Assembly: GCA_022486625.1 (NCBI GenBank)
Contig: JAKVKH010000002.1
Location: 124,001-188,000 of the forward strand
Source: Butyrivibrio sp.
GTDB taxonomy: Bacteria; Bacillota; Clostridia; Lachnospirales; Lachnospiraceae
DNA: 64,000 nt
Direction of reading: 5' to 3'
Positions 36,557-46,128 of the stretch are shown here, one piece after another; position 1 is the first letter of the stretch, and every line of letters starts with the position of its first letter. Under the pieces are notes generated by a model that searched no databases, had not been told where the DNA came from, and saw only the letters and a list, made by a program, of their open reading frames with translations. The position numbers were made by a program, and so were the translations under genes.

Positions 36557-38389
36557 ATGAATTTCAGAAAGAAAAAGAGCAATACAGGCAGTACTGCAGA
36601 CCTCAGTCTGTTCCATAAGATCAATTACATTTTTGACAGAAAGCAGAAAAAGCACTTTCTGCTGCTGGGGGTGTATATCCTGATCGGTGCGGTGTTTGAA
36701 ACACTGGGCGTTTCCATGATGGTGCCGATTATTTCAGCAATCATTGTACCGGATACGCTGCACAGAAAGATCAGAAAAGCCACAGAGATTGTCCCCGGAC
36801 TCCAGAAGATCATGGATGTATTTCACCTGACGAGCGATATGAAGATTATTGTGGCGCTGCTGCTGTCGCTGATTCTGATCTTTGTGATCAAGAATGTCTA
36901 TCTGCTCTGGCTGACCTATGAACAGAATACATTTGTTGCTCATGTGCGTAATGACATGATCAGCCGTGTGATGAGGGAATTTCTCAATCGTCCCTATGAG
37001 GATTATCTGGGTGCTGATATTCCGACAGTCTTCCGGATTACGGACAGTGATATTCCGCATACTTTCTCCATGATTCTGGCAATGCTCTCTCTTGCAACAG
37101 AACTTGTTGTGTCTCTGTTCCTGTGTATTGTACTGCTTGTTGTGAACTGGCAGATGACAATATTTATCATTGTGGTATTTCTGCTTCTCACTGCAATCAA
37201 TACCAGATTTCTTAAACCAAGACTTAATAAGATTGGAAAGAAGAATCAGGAGATACAGTCGCAGATTGCAAAGTGGAGAATTCAGGCAATTTACGGACTG
37301 AAAGATGTCAAGGTTCTGAATCGTCAGGATTTCTTTATCCGTAACTATTATGAGAGCGGAAAAATCGGAGCGGATACGTCCAGAGACTATACTGTACTGA
37401 ACAATCTCCCGCGACTTCTGATTGAAACAGTCTTTATCACGAGTGTACTGGGATTCATTATCATATATCTTGTAAACGGTGGCAATATCACACTGCTGAT
37501 TCCGCAGCTGATGGCATTTGCCGTGGCAGCGATGAGAATTATGCCAAGTGCCAACAGAATCAATACCTATCTGACGGAAATTGCCTATGAAGAGCCCAGC
37601 CTGAATTTCGTTTATGACAATCTGACGGAGTCCATGAAGACAGATAAGGCCATGCGCGCAGAGAAGGAAAAGATCGCCGGTCCGCCGCTTGAGTTGAAAA
37701 AGGAGATTGTACTTAAAAACATCACCTTTGCCTATCCGGACAGTGAGCGGAATATCTTTTCTGCAGCCAGCATGACAATCCCCAAGGGAAAGTCTGTCGG
37801 AATCATCGGTTCCTCCGGTGCGGGTAAATCCACGATTGTAGATATTCTTCTGGGACTTTTGCATGTACAGACGGGAGAAATTCTGTGTGACGGAAACAAT
37901 ATTTTCAGTAATTATGAATCCTGGCTCGGACAGATCGGATATATTCCGCAGACAATCTATATGATTGATGAGTCCATTCGGGATAACATTGCATTTGGTA
38001 TTGATCATGACCAGATCAGTGAGAAGCGGATCTGGGAGGTAATGGATGAAGCACAGCTCAGTGACTTTGTCAGAAATCTTCCGGAGGGACTTGATACCAG
38101 AATCGGTGACAGAGGTGTCAGACTTTCCGGCGGACAGCGCCAGAGAATCGGAATTGCCAGAGCCCTTTATCATAATCCTGAGATCCTGGTATTTGATGAA
38201 GCGACAAGTGCGCTTGATAATGAGACAGAGGCTGCAGTCATGCAGGCAGTCAACAGCTTCCATGGAAAGAAAACAATGGTGATCATTGCACACCGTCTCA
38301 ATACCATCGAAAAATGTGATGTGATCTATGAAGTAAAGGATGAGAAAATCGTACCGACAACGCTTGAGGGACGTACCATTATTCATTGA
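36557..38389 (+). CDS. ABC transporter, fused permease and ATPase (PglK/MsbA-like flippase)
   Basis: This is a 610-residue half-transporter with six helices in about 30-330, followed by an ATPase domain. The ATPase has Walker A GSSGAGKST (418-426), signature LSGGQ (523-527), and Walker B LVFDEATSALD just after. A membrane domain fused to one ATPase is the PglK and MsbA arrangement, which flips lipid-linked oligosaccharides. With the Pgl-like initiation genes upstream it is a good candidate for exporting the undecaprenyl-diphosphate oligosaccharide. A separate Wzx-type flippase lies at 50652. A general lipid or peptide exporter is possible but less likely here. Confidence 0.93.
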   Translation: MNFRKKKSNTGSTADLSLFHKINYIFDRKQKKHFLLLGVYILIGAVFETLGVSMMVPIISAIIVPDTLHRKIRKATEIVPGLQKIMDVFHLTSDMKIIVALLLSLILIFVIKNVYLLWLTYEQNTFVAHVRNDMISRVMREFLNRPYEDYLGADIPTVFRITDSDIPHTFSMILAMLSLATELVVSLFLCIVLLVVNWQMTIFIIVVFLLLTAINTRFLKPRLNKIGKKNQEIQSQIAKWRIQAIYGLKDVKVLNRQDFFIRNYYESGKIGADTSRDYTVLNNLPRLLIETVFITSVLGFIIIYLVNGGNITLLIPQLMAFAVAAMRIMPSANRINTYLTEIAYEEPSLNFVYDNLTESMKTDKAMRAEKEKIAGPPLELKKEIVLKNITFAYPDSERNIFSAASMTIPKGKSVGIIGSSGAGKSTIVDILLGLLHVQTGEILCDGNNIFSNYESWLGQIGYIPQTIYMIDESIRDNIAFGIDHDQISEKRIWEVMDEAQLSDFVRNLPEGLDTRIGDRGVRLSGGQRQRIGIARALYHNPEILVFDEATSALDNETEAAVMQAVNSFHGKKTMVIIAHRLNTIEKCDVIYEVKDEKIVPTTLEGRTIIH

Positions 38390-38452
38390 GATGAGTATAA
38401 AAACGAGAAAATGCGCAGTTATTAATAAAAGATTTAAGAAATTGGAGCAGAT

Positions 38453-39502
38453 ATGATCGGAACTGAGTTTATTGAGGGATTTGGACTGGGGAATCAGCTG
38501 TTCTGCTATGTGACGGCGAGATGTATCGCCATGGAGAAAGGCTGTGAATTTGGAACAGCCAATCAGCAGCAGCTCGGAAATGTGTTTCACAGTCACAGGG
38601 GAATGTACTTTATGGACATTGACCTTGGAAAAGAAATCACGCAGGAAATGAAAGCCTCCTATACCCGTTTTGATGATGCGGATGACCGTCTTTATATGGG
38701 AAACTCAAAACATGATATGAGTAACGGGTGTTATATCAGCGGCGCAGATGACCGCATTCATGAGGTCAGTGACAACACACTGATTTATGGCAATATGCAG
38801 GATGAGAGCTATTTCTGCAGATACCGGAATGAAATCCGCAGCTGGCTCCATGTGAAAGAGGAAGCAGATTCGCATGAGTATACCAGAGATAATCTCTGTA
38901 TCATCAATATGAGAGGTGGAGAGTATACCGGGCATCCGGAGCTCTATCTTGACAGAAGATACTGGCAGAATGCAATCCGGAACATGAAGAAGATCCGTCC
39001 GGATATGCAGTTCATGATCGTGACAGAGGATGTGGAATCCGCCAGAAAGGTGCTGCCGGAATATGAAGCACACCATTTTGATATGGGTAAGGATTATGTG
39101 ACAATTAAAAACGCACGTTACCTTATACTGTCCAATTCTTCTTTTGCCATATTACCGACGATGACCAGTGAAACGCTTCAGTACGCAATTGCACCCAAAT
39201 ACTGGGCAAGACATAATGTATCTGATGGATTCTGGTCTTCGGAACAGAATATCTACAGCTTCCTGCATTATCAGGACAGAAAGGGCAGAGTCTTTACTGC
39301 CGGGGAATGCCGGAGTGAGCTTGCAGAATATAAAAAACACTCGAAATTATATGCACGAAGGAATATACGACCCGGAAAGGCAAGAATTTTTTGTCAGGTA
39401 ATCAGGAGAAAACTGCTGTATGGCAGATTTTACCTTCAGAAGATCTGGAGGTCGCTGGAGCGCAGAAGCGGAATCATTCATACCTGGCAGGGGCAGAACT
39501 GA
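38453..39502 (+). CDS. Divergent GT11-like glycosyltransferase with altered donor motif
   Basis: This is a 349-residue protein with GLGNQLFCYVTARCIA near the N-terminus and LSNSSFAILP in the C-terminal half, both GT11 hallmarks. Where the family has HxRRGDY it has N152-M-R-G-G-E-Y158: histidine, the second arginine and aspartate are changed, although R154 and the tyrosine remain. The C-terminus is about 60 residues longer and basic. It may use a different GDP-sugar or have lost activity. GGAG at 38444-38447 supports the start. The preceding 63 bases are A-rich, with no convincing promoter or terminator. Confidence 0.75.
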   Translation: MIGTEFIEGFGLGNQLFCYVTARCIAMEKGCEFGTANQQQLGNVFHSHRGMYFMDIDLGKEITQEMKASYTRFDDADDRLYMGNSKHDMSNGCYISGADDRIHEVSDNTLIYGNMQDESYFCRYRNEIRSWLHVKEEADSHEYTRDNLCIINMRGGEYTGHPELYLDRRYWQNAIRNMKKIRPDMQFMIVTEDVESARKVLPEYEAHHFDMGKDYVTIKNARYLILSNSSFAILPTMTSETLQYAIAPKYWARHNVSDGFWSSEQNIYSFLHYQDRKGRVFTAGECRSELAEYKKHSKLYARRNIRPGKARIFCQVIRRKLLYGRFYLQKIWRSLERRSGIIHTWQGQN

Positions 39503-39521
39503 AAGCCGGTAAAGGAGTATT

Positions 39522-40295
39522 GTGGGAAACAGAACAGGAAAACTGCAGCTGCCGGATGTGACGCTGGCGGCAATGACAAGCGTAAATATCTATGAAACTG
39601 TCCAGGCACTGAAATACAGCATGCGTGGAATTGATTTTGGTGAAGTGGTGCTGATTACGGATCGCAGGCCGTTTCTTCTGCCAAAAGGAATTCAGTATCG
39701 CCATACTTCGAAGCTTGACAGTATTGATAAATTTAATTATAAGATGACTTATGAACTTAAAGATTACATCCATACGGATTATGCACTGATCGTTCATGCC
39801 GATGGTTTTGTCATTCATCCGGAGCTGTGGAGGGATGAGTTTCTGGACTATGATTATATCGGATCTCCGTGGCCGCTTCCGAAAAATGATTATGCATACA
39901 GAGACAGTAAGGGACAGATCTGCCGTGTCGGGAACAGCGTTTCGATTCGCAGTAAAAGGCTTATGCAGTTCCCTGCAGTACATCATCTTAAGTGGGAACC
40001 TGTAGATGACGGTTATTATAACGAGGATATTTTTCTGTGTTGTCACAGCCGGAATGAAATGGAGAAATACGGGCTTAAATGGGCACCGCTTGAAACAGCG
40101 GTTTACTTTGGAAGAGAGCATATGCTTCCGGAGAATCATGGAGTTGAGCCGTTTACCTTTCACAAATGGAGAGGTGAAAATGCGGAATATCCGAGGTTCA
40201 TTTCGCCGGAAAAGAGATTTCGAAGGGCGGTTCGTCCGCTCCTGTTCTGGAGAAAAACAGCAAAGTGGCGTAAAGCGCACGGATTTGAGGATTGA
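39522..40295 (+). CDS. DUF5672-family putative glycosyltransferase
   Basis: This is a 257-residue protein resembling DUF5672. Early strands (LAAMTSVNIYETVQALKYS), the acidic LIVHADGFVIHPELW motif where a GT-A DxD would sit, YDYIGSPW, and NEDIFLCCH near residue 165 are all visible. The fold is thought to be that of a GT-A transferase, but no biochemical function is established to my knowledge. The start is GTG 39522, preceded by AAAGGAG at 39511-39517. It ends two bases before the GT17-like gene, so the two probably act in sequence. Confidence 0.8.
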   Translation: MGNRTGKLQLPDVTLAAMTSVNIYETVQALKYSMRGIDFGEVVLITDRRPFLLPKGIQYRHTSKLDSIDKFNYKMTYELKDYIHTDYALIVHADGFVIHPELWRDEFLDYDYIGSPWPLPKNDYAYRDSKGQICRVGNSVSIRSKRLMQFPAVHHLKWEPVDDGYYNEDIFLCCHSRNEMEKYGLKWAPLETAVYFGREHMLPENHGVEPFTFHKWRGENAEYPRFISPEKRFRRAVRPLLFWRKTAKWRKAHGFED

Positions 40296-40297
40296 TT

Positions 40298-41254
40298 ATG
40301 GTATATGACTGCATTCCCTTTTTTAATGAAGTGGATATTTTAAAGCTGAGACTGCACATTATGGATCCTTATGTGGATCGTTTCGTCATTGAAGAAGCGA
40401 CGATGACATTTTCAGGAGAACCCAAGGAACTCTGTTTTGAAAAAAACAGGGAAATGTTCCGGGAGTTCCTTCCAAAAATAACATACGTTGTGGTACGGGA
40501 TACCCCGGTACATGCAATTACACACGAGAGGGATTACTTTCAGAAAAATCATCTGGTGGAAGGACTTAAGGATGCAGGACCGGACGACGTAATTATTTTT
40601 GGTGATGCGGACGAGATTCCCAATCCGGAGACACTGAAGAAACTGATCGGAAATTTTGATAAAACCAAAGTTTATCACCTTGCACAAAGAAATTTTTATG
40701 GTTTCCTGAATATGGAAGAAAAGTCAGGTACGCTGATGTCGATTACCGGAGAATTCCCGGAGATCGGGCAGAAAGACCGTAAATGGCTGGGAACCAAGGT
40801 ATTCTCAGTTCAGAATATCCCGGAGGAAGGAATTGTCCGTATGAGAGATCTGATTCCTGTAACGGATGGGAGAAGCGTACGGGTAGCAGATGGAGGCTGG
40901 CATTTTGGCTACATGGGCGGTGATCATGAAACAAATGCAGCCAGACGAATCGGCGTAAAGGTTAAGGCAGCAGCACATCAGGAATATAATGACCGCGAAA
41001 TTCTGGCAGAGACAATGGATCGCCTGATTCTGGGACAGGATATTTTCGGGCGTAATGCCAGATTTGAGCGAGTTGAAATTGATGACAGCTATCCGGCATA
41101 TTTACGGGAGAACATTTCTGACTACAGGCACCTTGTCATGCCGGTAATTACGCCATGGATGACTTTTACGCACAGACTTGACATTACAGCAGGGAGATTC
41201 TGCAGGAAGGCATGGCATCATGTACTTCGCAGATTCAAGCGGAGGAGCATATGA
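40298..41254 (+). CDS. GT17-like glycosyltransferase (MGAT3-type family)
   Basis: This is a 318-residue protein with YDCIPFFNEVDILKLRLH at the N-terminus and FGDADEIPNPE as a DxD-type motif, then a conserved GWHFGYMGG segment. This is the GT17 pattern, first known from eukaryotic beta-1,4-mannosyl-glycoprotein GlcNAc transferase. Bacterial members are seldom characterised. ATG 40298 is preferred because GAGG lies at 40287-40290; a TTG at 40292 is the alternative. It forms an ATGA junction with the polymerase gene downstream. The most likely reaction is GlcNAc or HexNAc addition, but the acceptor is unknown. Confidence 0.82.
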   Translation: MVYDCIPFFNEVDILKLRLHIMDPYVDRFVIEEATMTFSGEPKELCFEKNREMFREFLPKITYVVVRDTPVHAITHERDYFQKNHLVEGLKDAGPDDVIIFGDADEIPNPETLKKLIGNFDKTKVYHLAQRNFYGFLNMEEKSGTLMSITGEFPEIGQKDRKWLGTKVFSVQNIPEEGIVRMRDLIPVTDGRSVRVADGGWHFGYMGGDHETNAARRIGVKVKAAAHQEYNDREILAETMDRLILGQDIFGRNARFERVEIDDSYPAYLRENISDYRHLVMPVITPWMTFTHRLDITAGRFCRKAWHHVLRRFKRRSI

Positions 41255-42429
41255 CAGAGAAGATACCTTCAATCAGGAAAATCCTGTTTTATCTGGCACT
41301 TGTCATTGAAATTGCGCTTGTGATCGTGGATAAGAGCGAATTGCACAATCCTTACGTCAGTTACTTTTTCCGCGTTACCTTTCTGCTGACACTTGCAGTT
41401 GTTCTGCTTTCTGATTATACGAAGCGTGAGTGGATTGTGATTGCAATGACCGTTGCCGTCGCTGCAGTGAGTTACCGGATTAGCGGACGCAATGAAATGC
41501 TGCGGTTTGCTGTTTTCGTTTTTGCATGTAAGCATATGAAAATGGATCAATCACTTCGACTGAGTTTCCTGGCAACGACGGCGGGGTGTATTGCAATTGT
41601 GCTACTTTCTGTAACAGGAATTCTGGGCAGGATCAGCCTGACGCAGGACTATGGCAGGAGTGCCGGCGTGATTACAAGGTATACTTTTGGCTTCGGACAC
41701 CCCAATGCGATGCAGTGCATGTTTATCATGCTCATGCTGCTTGGCATGTATCTCTATGAACGGAAAATGAAGTGGTATATTTACCTGCTGCTGATGCTGG
41801 CCAATTACGGAATCTATAAGCTGACAGATTCCAGAACCGGCTTCCTTGTGGCAGTCGGAGCAATCCTGCTTGCAGTGCTCCTGCATTATACAAAGCTGGG
41901 CATGCACATGTGGACCTATATCTGCGGCATTGCCGTGATGGGCGGCAGTATTGCGTTTTCGGTCTGGGCAGCAGTGGAAAGTATATATGCCTGGTGTGAC
42001 GGGACATTGGTATTTAAACTTAACGGTGTCCTGAATGGACGGATTGTGCAGCTGTACTGGGGAACCAATGCGCATGAAGGGGCAATTCAGACCTGGAGAC
42101 TGTTCTCTTCCAGAACCAGTCAGGAATATTTTGATATGGGCTGGGTCAGACTTTTTTACTGGTACGGATGGATTCCGGCGATACTTGTGATTGTACTGCT
42201 GGTACTGCTGCTGCTGGAATGCGGAAGACGTCATGACAGTGCTGCGCTGATGCTGATTGTATCCATGTCTGTTTATACGATTGTGGAGGCACATCTTGTG
42301 TCTGAATATATCGGACGCAATTATCTGCTGCTGATTCTGGGCGCTTATGGATTTTCCATGTTGCATGCAGATCAGGGCAGAGAAACAGGACTTGTACAGC
42401 TCCTGAAAAAGAAAAAGCAAAATTGTTAA
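41251..42429 (+). CDS. Wzy-like polysaccharide polymerase
   Basis: This is a 392-residue polytopic protein with about eleven helices and one longer outer loop (about 250-310). A GFGHPNAMQCMF segment and an SRTGFLVA segment resemble those of Wzy-type O-antigen polymerases. It should join repeat units on the outer face, with the Wzx-type flippase at 50652. GGAGGA lies at 41241-41246 and the start overlaps the GT17 stop by ATGA; an earlier in-frame ATG at 41212 is inside that gene. It is distinct from the large ligase-like protein at 9637, so the locus carries two candidate polymerising enzymes. Confidence 0.82.
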   Translation: MTEKIPSIRKILFYLALVIEIALVIVDKSELHNPYVSYFFRVTFLLTLAVVLLSDYTKREWIVIAMTVAVAAVSYRISGRNEMLRFAVFVFACKHMKMDQSLRLSFLATTAGCIAIVLLSVTGILGRISLTQDYGRSAGVITRYTFGFGHPNAMQCMFIMLMLLGMYLYERKMKWYIYLLLMLANYGIYKLTDSRTGFLVAVGAILLAVLLHYTKLGMHMWTYICGIAVMGGSIAFSVWAAVESIYAWCDGTLVFKLNGVLNGRIVQLYWGTNAHEGAIQTWRLFSSRTSQEYFDMGWVRLFYWYGWIPAILVIVLLVLLLLECGRRHDSAALMLIVSMSVYTIVEAHLVSEYIGRNYLLLILGAYGFSMLHADQGRETGLVQLLKKKKQNC

Positions 42430-42454
42430 AAACAGATTTAAGAAAGGCTGGAAT

Positions 42455-43666
42455 ATGTCAGAACGCAGCAGACTTGTGTTATATGACACTACCAATTTCA
42501 TGGATTTTCCGATCGGAGGGCAGCTGACCAGTGTCAGGAATTTTTTGAAGTTTCTGGCGGAGGTGCATGCTGACCGGATGAAAGATGTGGTGCTGGTCGG
42601 TGTGACCAGAATTCCGGAGGAACTTGGCATCTGGCAGAAGCTTTCATTACAGAATCAGGATGGGCGTACAGGTGTGGAAGAGCATGAAGAAGGAAAGGCA
42701 CCGGCTACAGTTCATTTTCTGCCGGTTGCTATTGCAGAAGAAAACCTTGGTCATACGGCACATTCACTCAGGCTTCGGTATGCGAAGGGACTTCTGAAAT
42801 ATGGAAGAATGCTTCATTTATCACGGTTTGATTGCAACTATTTTCAGACACCTGAAGCAGTAGGACCGGTGTGGCTTCTTCAGCCATTTGCACATTTTGT
42901 TATTTTTTCACATGGCAGTTTTGTCAATATGGATAAGGGATTCCGCTTTTTTCAGGATAAACCGTTTGTGCGCAGAATGTTCAGTGGATATCTGAAGTGG
43001 ATGCTCAGGAAGGCTGATCTGATTTTTATTCTGGATGAAGACAGCAGAAGAGATTATCAGAAATATACGGATCGTATGGAAAAACCTGGAAATTCCATCG
43101 TTTTGCCGGAGCAGTATGATGTGTGGAAAACGCACGTATTTCGGGGCAGAATTCTCTTTGTCGGAAGACTTTCCAAAGTGAAAAGAGTAGACGGAATCAT
43201 CCGTGCAATGGCACTTCTTCCGGAGGAAGATACACTGACGGTTGTAGGGGACGGAGAAGAGAGGGATGCACTGAGTACACTGACGCAAAAGCTTGGGCTT
43301 TCTGAACGAGTCAGTTTTACCGGTGCGGTAAGTCCGGTACAGACCGGGACATATATGGACGAAGCGGATATTCTGATAATGAATTCGGATTTTGAAGGAG
43401 TGCCGATGACGATCCTTGAAGCTCTCAGTCATGGAATTCCCGTGATCACTACAGATGTCGGCGGAATCGGAGAAACGGTACGGTTCGGCACAGATGCACT
43501 GCAGACGGATGGTACGCCTGAAAGCATTGCGAAAGCAGCAGAGCACATGAAGCAGGATTATGAACGATTTGCAGAGTGTGCACACCAGCATGGTGCAGAT
43601 TATGATTACCGCCTTGTAAATCGTAAGATATACGACAGTCTGTGTCGTTTCTGGAAGGAAAGATAA
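42455..43666 (+). CDS. GT4 glycosyltransferase
   Basis: This is a 403-residue GT-B transferase. The N-terminal half is divergent (LVLYDTTNFMDFPIGGQLTS) with an FSHGSFVN segment. The donor half is standard GT4: FVGRLSKVKRVDGIIRA, then E-x7-E in FEGVPMTILEAL followed by TTDVGGIGE. An AGAAAGG site precedes the ATG. It lies directly after the Wzy-like gene and before a DUF6056-like membrane protein. Donor and linkage are not determined. Confidence 0.88.
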   Translation: MSERSRLVLYDTTNFMDFPIGGQLTSVRNFLKFLAEVHADRMKDVVLVGVTRIPEELGIWQKLSLQNQDGRTGVEEHEEGKAPATVHFLPVAIAEENLGHTAHSLRLRYAKGLLKYGRMLHLSRFDCNYFQTPEAVGPVWLLQPFAHFVIFSHGSFVNMDKGFRFFQDKPFVRRMFSGYLKWMLRKADLIFILDEDSRRDYQKYTDRMEKPGNSIVLPEQYDVWKTHVFRGRILFVGRLSKVKRVDGIIRAMALLPEEDTLTVVGDGEERDALSTLTQKLGLSERVSFTGAVSPVQTGTYMDEADILIMNSDFEGVPMTILEALSHGIPVITTDVGGIGETVRFGTDALQTDGTPESIAKAAEHMKQDYERFAECAHQHGADYDYRLVNRKIYDSLCRFWKER

Positions 43667-43670
43667 GCAT

Positions 43671-45029
43671 ATGGAAGAACGAGAGATGAAAAAACGCAGA
43701 ATACTGTTTGAAACGGCAGTAGCAATCTGCTTTATCACAATTCTGATCTATAATTTTCTGACACCGATGCTTTCAGACGATCTGAATTATGCTACAGTGG
43801 TCAGACAGGCAAGTGGGATCGGAGATCTTTTCCGGCAGGAATATCGGCAGTATATGACCTGGACGGGGAGGTCTCCAAGCCATCTGGTACTGCGTCTGTT
43901 TCTGTTTGGCGGATCCAAGGCAGCATTTAATGTGTTTGACAGTGTGTGTTTTACTCTTCTGACGCTGTGCATGTATTTGAATCTTGATCACAGGAAGAAA
44001 TATGATGTCCGGGCATATACACTGCTGACATTGTCAGTCTGGATTTTTGGTGTGTCTTTTGCTGAAACTGTACTATGGGAGACCGGAGCATGCAACTATC
44101 TTGTGGCTGCAACTGTCATTCTCGGATATATGACGCTGTTCCGCAGATATGTGCAGAAAGCGGACGCCGGCGGAATCTTCCGGAAGATCGGTATGCTGCT
44201 TCTGGGTATCTGGGCCGGTTGGTGTAATGAAAATACTTCAGGGGGTGCGATCCTGTTTGTATTACTGATGATGTTTTTTATCTGGAAAGATGCAGGAAGA
44301 TCAAAATCTGCATTGCATGGCTGGATGTTTGCAGGACTTTCTGGAAATATTTTGGGTTTTGCCATGATGATTCTGGCGCCGGGTAATGCAGTCAGAAGCG
44401 GTTATAAGGAAGAACTTCATTCCGGACTACTGGGACTTGCTTCCAGATGGCTTAAGATTACGCTGAATATTCGTGAACAGTTCTTTGTTTTGCTTTGTAT
44501 TTTTGTTTTTCTGACTGTACTTTTGTACTGCCAGAAAGCGCAGCTGAAAATTATGCGCAATATGTTCATCTTTTTTCTTCTGTTTGGCGCAACCTGTTAT
44601 GCCATGGTGCTGGCGCCGGAATCGCAGGTCAGATCGCTGTTCGGTGCGGGGATTTTTCTGATCATTGCCTGTGTTCAGGGTTATGTGGATGTACAGGAAA
44701 ATGATGCGCTGGTAAGAGCCGGTAAGCTGACAGCAGTCTGGGTACTTTTGCTTTATATGTTCTTTTCTTATATTGGTAACGGGGCGAGCCTTGCCAGAAT
44801 CTACAGGGAAGAAAACGAACGGTATGAATATCTGGAGCAGCAGGCAGCGGCAGGTGTATCTGAAGTGACAATACCGGAACTGCGACCGCAATTCCACACA
44901 AAATACAGCATGGCATATGCAAGTGATGTGAAGGCGGATAAGGAATACTGGGTTAATGGCGCTTATGCCGGATATTATGGCTTTGACTGGGTATACGGAG
45001 TACCAAGGGATGAATGGACACAGTACTGA
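43671..45029 (+). CDS. DUF6056-like polytopic membrane protein
   Basis: This is a 452-residue protein with about eleven helices, resembling the family named DUF6056. The first outer loop carries an acidic LSDDLNY motif (about residue 36) and then TWTGRSPSHL, and a WETGACNYL motif sits further on. Acidic residues in the first outer loop suggest a GT-C-like transferase that uses lipid-phosphate sugars, but no member is characterised as far as I know. The start may be ATG 43671 or 43686. The last 20 bases overlap the following GT2 gene. Confidence 0.78.
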   Translation: MEEREMKKRRILFETAVAICFITILIYNFLTPMLSDDLNYATVVRQASGIGDLFRQEYRQYMTWTGRSPSHLVLRLFLFGGSKAAFNVFDSVCFTLLTLCMYLNLDHRKKYDVRAYTLLTLSVWIFGVSFAETVLWETGACNYLVAATVILGYMTLFRRYVQKADAGGIFRKIGMLLLGIWAGWCNENTSGGAILFVLLMMFFIWKDAGRSKSALHGWMFAGLSGNILGFAMMILAPGNAVRSGYKEELHSGLLGLASRWLKITLNIREQFFVLLCIFVFLTVLLYCQKAQLKIMRNMFIFFLLFGATCYAMVLAPESQVRSLFGAGIFLIIACVQGYVDVQENDALVRAGKLTAVWVLLLYMFFSYIGNGASLARIYREENERYEYLEQQAAAGVSEVTIPELRPQFHTKYSMAYASDVKADKEYWVNGAYAGYYGFDWVYGVPRDEWTQY

Positions 45030-46128
45030 TAATTCCATAGAGAAAGATTTAAAGAGACTGCCGCTCATCAGTGTTATTGTGCCTGTATACGATGCGGAAA
45101 AATATCTGAAACGTTGTGTGGACAGCCTTCTGCAGCAGAGCTATCCGCGGCTGGAAATCATTCTTGTAGATGACGGTTCAGTGGATCTTGGCGGCAAAAT
45201 GTGTGATGACTATGCGGAAACACAGAAGAACATCCATGTGATTCATAAGAAGAACGGTGGTCTTGTCAGTGCATGGATGACCGGAGCGAAAACTGCGCGG
45301 GGAGCATATTTTTCTTTTGTAGACAGTGATGATTGGGCAGAACCATGTATGATTGAAGCACTTGCGGCGCAGATTACCTGGCGCGCGGATGACAATGGAA
45401 GCCGTGATGAGATTGTCTGCAGCAGCTACCTGATCGACCATGCAAACGGTGATGCTCCACAGAAAGTAGGGCATGAACTGATGCCTGGGGTATATGAAGG
45501 AAAAGAACTTCGGGAAAAGGTGTTTTGCCACATTCTCGGGAATGAACGGCGGACGGTATCTCTTTCAAGGTGCATGAAGCTTTTTTCCGGGAATCTGATT
45601 CTGCAGAATCTGCATTATTGTGATCAGAAAATCAGAATGGGAGAAGATGTGACCATTACACTTCCGGCGATTCTTGACTGCAAAAGGCTGGTAATTCTGG
45701 ATGAACATTATGACTATCATTATTATTTTAATCCGGTATCCATGGTTCATCATTATGACTCCGGACTATATGAGAATGTAAGGCAGCTTCACCGGATTAT
45801 GACTGCGGTCATGACGGAGAAATATGCTGCACTTGGAATTGCAGAGCCGACTCCGGAGGATGCGGTCAGCAGAGAATATGTATATCTGTTCTGTCTGGTA
45901 CTTAAAAATGAACTACGCAGTAAAGTACGTGGCGCGGCTGTAAGAATGTATAACTGCTGCAGGCGGGAGCAGATGGGGGCATTGGTCAAAAAAAACGGAA
46001 TTACATCATCCGATGCGTTGAATCGTTTACTGCTCTATTATATGAAATATCCGTCCGTTGGACTGGCGGCTTTGATGTGCGCAGGACTTCGCATTGCAGA
46101 TTGCCGGAGGCAGAGGCACAACAGATGA
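45010..46128 (+). CDS. GT2 glycosyltransferase
   Basis: This is a 372-residue GT-A transferase with SVIVPVYDAEKYLKRCVDSLL, EIILVDDGSVD, and FVDSDDWAEP as the DxD motif. The C-terminal half contains HYDYHYYFNP and several histidines but no membrane helix. I start it at ATG 45010 because GGAG at 44997-45000 gives a 9-base spacer; the overlap with the upstream gene is then 20 bases. Its end forms ATGA with the next GT4. Donor and linkage are unknown. Confidence 0.9.
   Translation: MNGHSTDNSIEKDLKRLPLISVIVPVYDAEKYLKRCVDSLLQQSYPRLEIILVDDGSVDLGGKMCDDYAETQKNIHVIHKKNGGLVSAWMTGAKTARGAYFSFVDSDDWAEPCMIEALAAQITWRADDNGSRDEIVCSSYLIDHANGDAPQKVGHELMPGVYEGKELREKVFCHILGNERRTVSLSRCMKLFSGNLILQNLHYCDQKIRMGEDVTITLPAILDCKRLVILDEHYDYHYYFNPVSMVHHYDSGLYENVRQLHRIMTAVMTEKYAALGIAEPTPEDAVSREYVYLFCLVLKNELRSKVRGAAVRMYNCCRREQMGALVKKNGITSSDALNRLLLYYMKYPSVGLAALMCAGLRIADCRRQRHNR

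Noticed and set aside
38391..38456. A 21-codon frame (starting MSIKTRK) that overlaps the next ATG as ATGA, possible leader peptide
   Set aside because: There is no Shine-Dalgarno before it and no attenuator-like hairpin in the gap. The next gene has its own GGAG site, so chance is the simpler explanation.
36734..38596. A 620-codon open frame on the minus strand opposite the ABC flippase
   Set aside because: The plus-strand protein there has all ABC motifs. The minus frame has no recognisable domain or good start site, and is explained by the rarity of TTA, CTA and TCA codons in the plus-strand genes, which leaves few stops on the other strand.
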